Shown here: piece by piece, positions 55,151-64,000 of the stretch
Numbering within the stretch: the stretch's first letter is position 1
Layout: each line of letters starts with the position of its first letter
NCBI RefSeq assembly: GCF_022605725.1
Contig: NC_065550.1
Coordinates: forward strand, 9,734,001 to 9,798,000
Direction of reading: 5' to 3'
Length of the DNA: 64,000 bases
From: Anthonomus grandis grandis
Lineage: Eukaryota; Arthropoda; Insecta; Coleoptera; Curculionidae
The notes under the pieces: generated by a model
Databases searched by the model: none
The model's input: the letters and a program-made list of their open reading frames with translations, nothing else
What the model was told of the DNA's origin: nothing
Position numbers and translations under genes: made by a program

Positions 55151-58100
55151 TCATACATTTTCAAGAATTATTTAGAAATATTAATATAACTATTTTTTAT
55201 TAATATATAAGCCCTACATGATACCGTCAACATAGAACGATCGAACATTTTTTCTATAGTAGAAACACGGCGCTTTCGTCGGTGTTTCAATATCGACTCT
55301 AATCATATAATATCGAGTTTATTAATATATTTATTATACATGAAATCCACGACAGTACTCTCTCCTATTCTAAAACCCACGAACAGCCACTGATATTTTT
55401 TTAGGGATATTTCCTCGGATAAATATTCTACCTTTCTTCATCTACTTCGTCTTATCTAACAAATATTATTTACAATATCCCAGAACACTTTGAGCAATTT
55501 TCAACTAGATAAATAAAGTTTTTTATTCAAATATTATTTGATTGGGCGATATTTCGACAACATTATCTTTTTCAAGATAAAAAAAAAAAAAGAAAAAAAG
55601 CACACATACATTAAAAATATTAAAGGAGATACATAAACAAATATTAGAAATTTATATATAAAATATTATCTTTATTATGGAATCTTATAAAATGATAATT
55701 AAATTACTATAATTAATGTAATCTAAACAATTTTAATTATTAGTATAAAGTGATAAATAATACATACTTCTCATTTGATATTTTTTGTCACTTACAGTAG
55801 TAATTTTATTTTTTTAGATAATAATTTTTCAATTATTTTAATTAACAATATTTTATAACATTTTATAATAACTTTTTTTATTTTGAAAATTGTAACTAAA
55901 TTTTTAAGTAAGATACAAATTTCTAATAATTTTTGCTCTGTTCTGTGATTTCTTTGACACATGTATGTTTATTTTAGCTCTAAAAAGATACAAATATCCT
56001 CCAATTAAATAAATCTTTGGACAGAAAACTTAAGTCAGTCATTTCCGCTACATTTTTTGCTCACTTTTTCTGAACCTGGGAGAATAAATTCAAAAAGAAA
56101 CATTCACGATTCAAATAAATTTTCAAAAGATGTTTGACAAAACATACCCCTCTCCTATGAAAAAAATGTGAATGCCGCCCCCGCGAAGAATTCAAGTACG
56201 GATAAAAATAGTGTACCAAAATAAATAATAATATTCGGCTACGAGCATTTTTTAAAATTTCTCCATACAAAGTCGTAAATCTTGCCTGATTGTTTTAGAC
56301 GACCATTGTAAATTAAATATACTGCTCAAACTGTATACGGTTTGTATTACTTGCTAGGTTATGTACCTATGGTATGCATTTTTATATTATATATTATAGG
56401 TCGATCTTTCACTTGATAATATCAAAATACCATATGATTTTTCTGAATTGTAAATATCAAGGCTAATATGCTTTATCACCGTAAAAATATGTTCGTCATC
56501 GATCGTCAAGTACCATCCTACATCTTTTTTTTCTAATTTCCTATTCATATATTGACGATTATAGGTTAAAAGTCAAATTAATTACTGCAAAAAAAGTTAA
56601 GCAGAGGCGCCGACTTTTTGAACATTGTGTGGATGTTTGTTTAACATAATCTGACTAATGTGACATTGCTGAAGACATAATTTTAAAAATGTGTGACATT
56701 GTTACAAAATTAAAAATATCGTTTTTGTAATATGTAAATGTAATGTAATATAATAATATTTAAATATTGCGTAATGGCAAGTTAATAGAAAAATCAAACA
56801 GAAGAAACGTCATTTATAATATGAAAAAAACGTAAGATGCCAGAATAAAAATTAGAAAACCATGTACTTTTTAGAAATGAAAAACTTTTTTTGCGGGCGA
56901 TACTAATAATCGTCATGTGATGACGAAGTTGAAGTGAAGGCTATTTAGTCTTTATTTAAGAAAATATATACAATGGAGATATAATAAATATTAAATCAGT
57001 AATAAAGAGTGTTACTAAAAAAGATTACATTTATGGACATTTGCTGCTTAAGTTTAGTAACTATATTGTTTTAATCACAATAGGTAAAACTTCAATTTTA
57101 GGGTGAGAATGTCTTTATAAAACTGAGTCATCCTGCACCGCAATTGTGTGAATTAAATTATGAAACTTTAATAATTGATAGATGAACTCAAATAGAGTCA
57201 AATATAATATTAATTTATTAACAATAAAGAACTCTTAAAGATATGAATTACAATTTATTACTTTGCCACAAATAATATAATATAATAGAATATAATAAAT
57301 AATCAATGATGTGGAAATGAATAAAATCATACGCAAAATAGATAAAAAGTAAGACGTAATATAGACAACTTCAGTCTTTTAATACCTTATGTTTTAATTC
57401 AAACCAATTAACAGACCATTAGTATTAGTTCATTAAAGCTCATTTTATTATTCTTAGTTCAGTTTTTTCTAAAAATGCTAATATCGCTAATTTAATTTAA
57501 AAATAAAAATAATATATGCATAATGTAATTTTTAATAAAAGCAATCTACCGATCTGTAACCTACAAAAACTGTTAAAATTCTTAGAGATATCGTTATGCA
57601 ATAATAATCCAAATTCCGGATTTAAGTGTTCCACATAACCGCGTATCTACATGAAAGCGAAATTTGACGGAATTATCGAGAATAACTTTATTCCCATACC
57701 CAGCCCAGGTTGAGAAAGTTTATTATTAGCTTTAAGTTTATTATTATTGGTTTAATTAGTTATATTGAAAATCGATCTATTAAAAATTAAGAGAAAAAGG
57801 TAAAATGCCATAAAGACACATATGTAAGTATAGCTTGTAAAAAACTATACATACATACTAAATAATTAACTAGTCATAAATCACTATACATTATTTCTAT
57901 AACTACTATAATAGGCACATTTTTTGTTTTAAAATTCTAATGTGTCTTGACTAAATTCACCAAAATCGCAGTTCACCTGTTTTTGCGCATTTCTGGTATA
58001 AGAACTTTCTCCTTATGCTATGAAACGATCACAAATTCAAACTACATTTCATCACATAAGTAGATATTTCTGTATAAACTTGTCTATGTCCTAAGGCAGG

Positions 58101-58182
58101 CCTATATTATACAATATCGCTTGTGTAATGTTATATATAAGTTTAATTTGTTTTGAGTTGTTAATATATAGATAATATAATA
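55151..58182. other. AT-rich sequence, no supported gene
   Basis: At 55541-55579 the minus strand reads TTGAAAAAGATAATG..GTCGAAATATCGCCC, similar to the 10002-10035 motif. The minus-strand frame at 56061-56270 is unrecognised. Nothing else can be assigned. Confidence 0.45.
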
Positions 58183-58328
58183 CAAGGTGTTCCGTATCGT
58201 TATGTTTAAATTTTAGGGGCATTAAGTACGCTTCATTTTAAGTAAAAAATAACGCACAACTTATAGGTTAATTTTTATTTGATTTAAAGTTACTCGCTCA
58301 TGAATGTTATTAGAGGGTAATACTTGAA
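58183..58328 (+). repeat. Left TIR of the 58183-61314 element
   Basis: This ~145-bp arm is inverted at about 61170-61314. The arms differ at many positions, so the element is not very recent. Confidence 0.85.
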
Positions 58329-58456
58329 ATAAATTCCTAAAGTAAATAAAAACTACTACATTTTTTTTCGATCACAATAAATACCAACGAAATTGTTTTA
58401 TAATAAACAAGGCAGTTATTCCTGGTTTCTTAGTGAGTGACGATATCTTGATCAAA

Positions 58457-58861
58457 ATGCCTTACCGATTTTCTTCTCAAGAGTACGCAGACATGCATTT
58501 TGTATATGGCTACTGTAACAGCAGTGCTCGTTAAGCAGTTATCGAATATGAGCATCGGTTTCCAAATAGGTGCATTCCTCATTACAGAACATTTCTGGAA
58601 GTACACAGACAATTTCGGGAATGCGGACTGTGTGATTATTATTTCGATCCGGGAGTGAACTTGTCAGCAGACTTGTATTGGATCAACGAGTATTAGATGC
58701 TGTGGCAAGAGATTCAACTATCAGTGTACGTCGAATCTCTACATAAGTCGGAGTACCGCGAATGACTGTTTGGCGAATTTTAAAACGTGAAGGCTTACAT
58801 CCGTATAATCGTAAGGTACAAGGTTTGCTTAAGAAAAAACTATCCTCGTCTAGTTTATAAC
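58457..58861 (+). pseudogene. Transposase N-terminal part, DUF4817 helix-turn-helix
   Basis: From the ATG at 58457 the frame reads MPYRFSSQEYADMHFVYGYC, NSSAR, stop, AVIEYEHRFPNR, CIPHYRTFLEVHRQFRECG. This is the classical DUF4817 opening. A frame change near 58680 leads to RVLDAVARDSTISVRRIST and VGVPRMTVWRILKREGLHPY, a second helix-turn-helix, then VQGLL and, one base shifted, NYPRLVY, after which the LINE begins. One stop and two frameshifts disable it. Confidence 0.9.
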
Positions 58862-60455
58862 ATGGTCATTTCCCAAATTACTGAAAAGAATCCTTGTCAC
58901 TACCTAAAAAACATGATCCTGTCAGTTTTACAGAATTGAGGCCTGTTAGTCTGCTTCCTGTAATATCAAAGGTTCTGGAAAGAGTGGTTCACGTTCAGAT
59001 CACTGATTATTTTAATACAAATGGCTTTTTCTTGTACATCAATCGGGCTTTAGAGCTGGTCATAGTACGATAGCTGCACTTCTAAATATTACTAACGACA
59101 TTGTAAAAATTCAAGATAGGCAAATCGCTGCTATATTGATTTGATAGACTACTCTAAGCCTTTGATGTTATTGATTATGAGTTGATGTGTGCCAAGTTAT
59201 CATATTATGGTTTTGGGTAGGTTGAAATACTGTTCTTTAGGTCATATTTAACAGGTCGAAGGCAGGAAGTTAGGATAGGTGGTGAGACATCGTAGAGTAG
59301 AAACATTATTTCAGGAGTGCCATTTATTGTATGTTATTTATACTGCAGATATGTTTTCTATTGTATCAACGCACATGCAAACATATGCGAATGATACACA
59401 ATTATTATTTCAGTTTAATCCAGACTGTCCTGATGATGCTTCTGAGATTTTAAATTCATATTTATTTAAATATTTTGCAATACTTAACAGAACATAATCT
59501 GACAATTTATCCTGCAAAAACTACAATGTTACTGTTTTATTCTGAAAAGAAACGGGGCATACTCATAAATCAACTTAATATTCAGATTGAAAATACTCGG
59601 TTGACTTTTGCTAACTACGGTAAAAATTTGGGTTTGTGTTTAGATGTACAGCTTAATTTTGAATATTTAAAATCTTTACTTAAAAGAAATTATATGAGAG
59701 TGAAGCTTTTATATGCAAGCAGATACCTTTTAAATTTTAAAACCAGAAAAAAATTGTGTGAGTCACTTATTATGTCTCTTTATTCATATTGTTTCGTAGT
59801 ATATTATCCATTCTTACATTTTGTAAATAAAGAACGAATACAATACGTTAAGAATACATTCTGGAGATTTAATTATAAATTAGGAAAATATAATTTTAAC
59901 TTGACTCTATTTTATAGAAATCTAAATATGTGTCAACAACCAGTATATTTGTTTAAAAAATTAATTTATAGGGAGGCAGTGCATAACCGCTCTTTACGAG
60001 ATAAAAATTTTTTAACATTGCCACAACATAGAACTACTTTTTTTTAAAAGAACTTTAGTTATAATTGTGTTAACTTATATAATAATTTACCTCTTCAATT
60101 CAAGGCATGCAATACTGATTATTTAAGGTCTAAGTACAAGAGGTATTTATTAGATGTGCAGTAGATTTTTAGGACTTTTTTAGTGACAGATATATTGTAT
60201 GTATATATGTACTGCATTGTTATATTGTTATGTTTGGTTAAACTATTTTATCCTCAGTGTCAGTTCTTCAAAGCATTCTATTGGACTTTCTCTGTTAATG
60301 TTTAAAGATGGTGAACTTAATATCCGGCGAATTGGTTGAGTGGAAGAATGGTCAGAAGGCTAAACTTTGCTAGTTGCGCTATTCTTGTGCCTATGATGTG
60401 AGTGTACATTTTGATATGTTTTTGCATTGTATGTACAAAGAAATACTTGAATAAA
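58862..60455 (+). pseudogene. LINE inserted within the transposase gene, RT remnant
   Basis: It starts abruptly in the RT domain: PVSFTELRPVSLLPVISKVL (~58920, block 1), DRLLAFDV-like (~59150, one stop), YLTGRRQEVRIGG (~59250), SGVPF (~59300, the region of the PQG block, now decayed), then MQTYANDTQLLFQF (~59375, in place of YADD). A 190-codon frame at 59475-60047 covers NLTIYPAKTTMLLF and the RT end. The 3' untranslated region ends near AATAAAGGCG at 60448. ORF1 and endonuclease are absent through 5' truncation. The ADD block reads AND, so the first catalytic Asp of the pair is lost. Confidence 0.85.
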
Positions 60456-61130
60456 GGCGTTATTTATTCTAGATGGATATTAAGACAGTCCTATCTTAAT
60501 TTTCGTTTCTGCAGAACAGTCCTGTGGACAGATGAAGCGATATTTACAAGGCGTGGTATTACAAATCTGAGAAACCTGGATAGGTGCGAATCAGAAAATC
60601 CAAAAGCTGTACGTTCTTGTAATTTTCAACATGAATTTTCTGTTAACGCTTGGGCTGCTTTAATCGATGACTTGTTGATTGATCCTGTTCTGCTTCCTGC
60701 AAGGTTGAATGCGGACAATTATCTTCAGTTTCTTATGGAAGAACTGCAAGGACTTTTGGAGGATGTCCCACTGAATATTCGTCTACACATGTGGTTCCAA
60801 ATGGATAGGGCTCCACCGCATTTCGGAATTGCTGTCCAAAACTGGGTTACGGCCAATTATGCAAGATGGATTGGTCGAGGTGGTGCTGTTGCCTGGCCAT
60901 CTAGATCACCCGATTACAATCCCCTTGATTTTTATTTATGAAGGTATATGTATTTGGTCTAGGCGCAAGTTTCAAATACAAGGGAAAAGTTATTGGACCA
61001 TATTCAGTAAGCTGCTGAACAAATAAGACTTAACAGGGGTCAAATTCAGATAACTACGTCATCTGTTGTCTTACGGGCACAAGTCTACATTGAACAAAGA
61101 GGTGGAGAATTTGAAAATATAATCAATTAA
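60456..61130 (+). pseudogene. Transposase C-terminal part, DDE domain
   Basis: Resuming after the LINE: YSRWILRQSYLNFRFCRTVL, WTDEAIFTRRGITNLRNL (first Asp, ~60535), FSVNAWAALID, WFQMDRAPPHFG (~60800; the usual FQ.DG has R for G), NYARWIGRGGAVAWPSRSPD (~60860), NPLDFYL, then a TGA where the family has Trp, and on in the same frame to YIEQRGGEFENIIN and TAA at 61128-61130. Apart from the TGA at 60939-60941 the DDE part is open, so this is one of the better preserved transposase copies here. Confidence 0.92.
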
Positions 61131-61169
61131 TCTTTTTTTTAATAATATTTTTTTTTAATTACTTTAGAA

Positions 61170-61314
61170 ATTAATTTTTAGTATTATCTTTTAATAACAT
61201 TCGTGGGCATGTAACTTTGAAACAAATAAAAAGGGACCTACAAGTTTTGCATTTTTTTTAACTTAAAATGAAGTTTACTCTATGACCCCAAAATTTGAAC
61301 ATAACGATACCCTG
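61170..61314 (-). repeat. Right TIR of the 58183-61314 element
   Basis: Read as complement it starts CAGGGTATCGTTATG, against CAAGGTG..ATCGTTATG on the left. Confidence 0.85.
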
Positions 61315-61491
61315 TATATAGATAATATTTAGTTTTATGCTTTCAATAACAGTTATTGCCGTTAATATTTATGATAATTTCAAGTTTAACTTTGCCTAAT
61401 TTGTGAAATTTGTTTCATATGTCTTTCTTCCTATAACTAAGTAGGCTTTGTTTCTGAGCTGTTATTCAAATAAGCTTTTTAATATTATATA

Positions 61492-63394
61492 CAACGTGTC
61501 CAAGATAAGGCGGGCCAGTACAGTAATCTCCGTAACCATAGGAGAGAGAAAGTTGGTTAGATGGAAATAATTAAAATATCGCGGCTTTAGATGCTCAACA
61601 AAATATCACTTCAAAATCTAAAAAATTCCGAGTAGCTCCGAAGATATCCGGAAAAAACCTAATTTTAGAAAAAAATTTAATATTTTCGGCTAAGTTTATT
61701 ACAAAAGATTTTTGAAAATAAATTACATTTTTTCACATTACATTTTTTAAATTACATTTTGACACTCTTTTACCTCTTTAAGATGCAATTATTAAATCTT
61801 AGATCCGACGTTTCTTCTTTGGGCCATCACTTTTTCAGGCATTAACTTTTTTTTTCAAATACGGACTTGTCTTATAGATATCAAATATTAAGTGCTTTTA
61901 ATTCCGAATTCAATGGTTTATGACAAGCTGTGGTTCAATCATCTTTTAGACCTTTTTTAAGCATAATTATATATCTTCGATGCTTCAGAAGAAAGTAAAC
62001 TTTGGAAACACAATAGTCGTCAAAAATGTTCGCCAAAATATTTAGAATAAAAATATTATTGAAAAAATCAATCTAAGGCCTATTCAATACAATTAATTTA
62101 ATTCTGGGTAATCAATCAATTTAGCAACGTTAACAAACAATAACAATAACTAACCAATAAAAAGCTAATAAAAAAGTATAAAATAAAAGAATTTACGTCA
62201 GTAGTAGAAGTTCAAAAAGATGTTCTTAATTTTCTAAGCATAAACAGTATCTCCATATCGTGAATTCCAACACATTATTGAGCATCATTGGTGTACTACT
62301 GTTAAAAGCCTCGAACACTAATCTTTGAAGTTCAAAAATCTTCGGCTTCAAAGTTGTTTTTGGAAACTTTGCATCATATCCAACACATAAATAAAGAAAT
62401 CTAAGGGAGTAATGTCGGAGAAACATGCTGGCCATGGCGTTCTGGAGTACGTGCCGTCTCCTTGGAAATCTAATTTCTAGATATTCCCTAACTACTCTGA
62501 CATTATAAACAGGTGCTCCATCTTATTAAAACCAATGGTTTCGAACTTCTACAAGAGACAAATAATCTAAAACTTTCTCTAAGTCGTTTTGCAGTTATTT
62601 AAGATAACGCTCATAATTCAAATTATGATGGTAAATAAAAGGGCGTAAAATACTCCTTCTTACAGTACCAACCCACATATTGAATCAGAAACACACCTGG
62701 GGTTGTACTTATTTCATCTTGCAAAGTCTACATTTATAGTGTTGAAAGTCTGTTTATATGGATGAATTTTTTTTTAAACGAATTAAAAGTATTTTTTTAT
62801 ATTGCGTTCTAACATACTGAAAGTTCTTCTGTTTGGCCGTCTTTCAGGATATTTATTCAAATACATCTGCTCTGCATTATAACAATTTCGATAACTTAAA
62901 ATGCAACAAGTTAGCATATCAAATTTTTCTTTATTCGAAACTATTTTTGCAAAATAAATTGAAATATGTAAAGTGTATAGTGAAATAACTCATAAGTTAA
63001 TGTCAAACCTCAAGCATCTCTATGACTACCATTTTGTTTCCAAAACCTACTTTCTTTTAAGTCATTGAAAATATTTAATAATGTTTAAGGTAGGTTAACG
63101 AATCCGGAATTAAAAGCACTTAATATTTGAAATCGAAAAACAAGGTCCGTATTAGAAAGAAAAAGTTGATGATGGTGACTCAAAGACGAAAATAAACTAA
63201 GCAAAAAACAGATTATTTTTTTCGAAAATTCGTTTTTAAAAATCTCCAGAACTACGCGGAATTTTTTAAAATCTACAAAATCTAAGTGGCATATTATTAT
63301 GCACCCAAAGGCGGTACTAATTTCTATTTAATCAACTTTCTATCTCTCATGGTTTCGGAGATCCCTGTACTGGCAGACCTTTTTTAGGCAAAAA
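61492..63394 (-). mobile_element. Second DUF4817/mariner-type transposon, minus strand
   Basis: The left arm (61492 to about 61665) starts CAACGTGTCCAAGATAAGG after a TA. The right arm (about 63205-63394) read as complement contains GCCAGTACAGGGATCTCCG against GCCAGTACAGTAATCTCCG on the left, then ACCATGAGAGA/ACCATAGGAGAGA and AAAAATTCCG. The outermost ~20 bases of the right arm have decayed, so its end is approximate. The minus-strand transposase inside confirms the type. The element begins 177 bp after the previous one ends, in the opposite orientation. Confidence 0.8.
62226..62965 (-). pseudogene. DUF4817/mariner-type transposase, internally deleted
   Basis: On the minus strand FSNKEKFDMLTCCILSYRNC, AEQMYLNKYPERRPNRRTFS, MLERNIKKYF (about 62770-62950) is the DUF4817 helix-turn-helix. 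The gene then jumps to the DDE end: APVYNVRVVREYLEIRFPRR (~62490), RTPWPACFSDITPLDFFIYV (~62400-62450), LKPKIFELQRLVFEAFN, and LCLEN with a stop at 62226. The segment with the first catalytic Asp (FTDEA) and most of the second is missing or beyond recognition. Confidence 0.8.
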
Positions 63395-64000
63395 TTATTT
63401 TACTTATATTTTTTCTCCTCATAGTTTAGTTTAATTCTAATCACGCTTTTATAAAAAAACATTTATTGAAGCAAAGAAAGGTAGCCATTTTTTTAATTCT
63501 TTCTGATTTTAAACATATTTGATTTAATCTACTTGTGTTTCAATATCTATTAAAATAATTTTCTTTTGGCTTCTTTCTTAGCTAACAATTGATTATCACA
63601 TTTTTTCACTTAACAACTTAATATTTTTTTGATTTTGTAGTTATACATTTTCTTAATAATTTTCTTTTCAATATAGTCAGAGGTTTTTTACCAATTCATC
63701 CGAATCTTATTTGTTTACAGTTTTAAATAATTTATTCCTTTTCGATTACCAAATACTTTGTAATATCTACACAGCCTATTTAATATAATTTCTCTTTTTA
63801 TGAGATACCGTGCATTTATTCGTGTCAAATATTTTAAGTTTCGAGTGAGCAGTTTTAAATACATTTTTTTAATGGTCTGATCACATATTACTTATTAATC
63901 TCTATAAATTCTGTAATACTATTTAAGTAAAAGTAAAGTTTACAATATATCTTATTTTTTGTTTAACCTGTAATATTTAAAAAAATGTTTTTGTCGGTTG
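63395..64000. other. AT-rich sequence to window end
   Basis: I see no coding remnant or clear repeat here. Confidence 0.5.

Larger units (their letters stand above)
58183..61314 (+). mobile_element. DUF4817/mariner-type transposon split by a LINE
   Basis: The left end CAAGGTGTTCCGTATCGTTATG at 58183 and the complement of the right end, CAGGGTATCGTTATG at 61314, begin ~145-bp inverted repeats. Shared blocks are CTTCATTTTAAGT, AACTT.TAGGT and GAATGTTATTA. TA lies on both sides. Flanking the element, the 12-base word TATAGATAATAT occurs at 58167-58178 and 61317-61328. The transposase reads on the plus strand in two pieces separated by a LINE. Without the LINE the element would be about 1.5 kb. 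Confidence 0.9.

Overview
The window is AT-rich nuclear DNA from an insect. A beetle is possible, but that is an inference from the types of transposon present and not a firm identification. I found no convincing host gene, no tRNA or rRNA gene, no CRISPR array and no bacterial operon structure. Almost everything that can be recognised is mobile DNA: non-LTR retrotransposons (LINEs), IS630/Tc1/mariner-type DNA transposons, and non-autonomous terminal-inverted-repeat (TIR) or fold-back elements. They are of very different ages and several are nested inside one another.

Layout. 1-7 kb: a TIR element (1069-2967) with a ~200-bp tandem repeat inside it, then a ~490-bp direct duplication (3026-3766) and AT-rich sequence. 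7-10 kb: an unclassified 120-codon open frame, then a minus-strand Tc1-like transposase pseudogene with an internal tandem duplication. 10.5-11.7 kb: a diverged ~630-bp tandem duplication with conserved GC-richer cores. 12.4-14.6 kb: a TA-flanked 590-bp element holding what looks like a GIY-YIG endonuclease remnant, then a TIR element that encloses a second TIR set and a deleted mariner-type transposase. 16.0-20.5 kb: a nearly complete CR1-group LINE. Its ORF1 has a PHD-like zinc finger, a coiled coil and an SGNH-esterase-like region; its ORF2 has endonuclease and reverse transcriptase. Three frameshifts break it. 23.8-31.6 kb: LINE tails, a LINE endonuclease fragment, mariner-type transposase scraps, and two convergent RNase H-bearing LINE tails. 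32.3-34.1 kb: a decayed LINE RT followed by a 209-bp snap-back element. 36.3-37.1 kb and 43.4-43.8 kb: further transposase pseudogenes. 46.5-50.8 kb: a Tc1-type element with ~600-bp TIRs, bounded by TA, into which a 5'-truncated LINE with an intact 641-codon RT frame has inserted. 53.9-55.2 kb: a LINE tail and a transposase scrap. 58.2-61.3 kb: a TIR-bounded transposon whose transposase is split by a LINE. 61.5-63.4 kb: a relative of that transposon in the opposite orientation.

How the parts relate. One transposase type (IS630/mariner superfamily with an N-terminal DUF4817-like helix-turn-helix) recurs at least eight times in different states of decay. LINE copies are mostly 5'-truncated, as expected from target-primed reverse transcription, and two of them landed inside DNA transposons. 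The nesting gives a relative order of insertion. The best candidates for something undescribed are the TIR element with the internal 200-bp satellite, the snap-back element whose ends are themselves palindromes, and the long-TIR Tc1-type element. All boundaries come from reading the sequence by eye; those given as approximate may be off by tens of bases.
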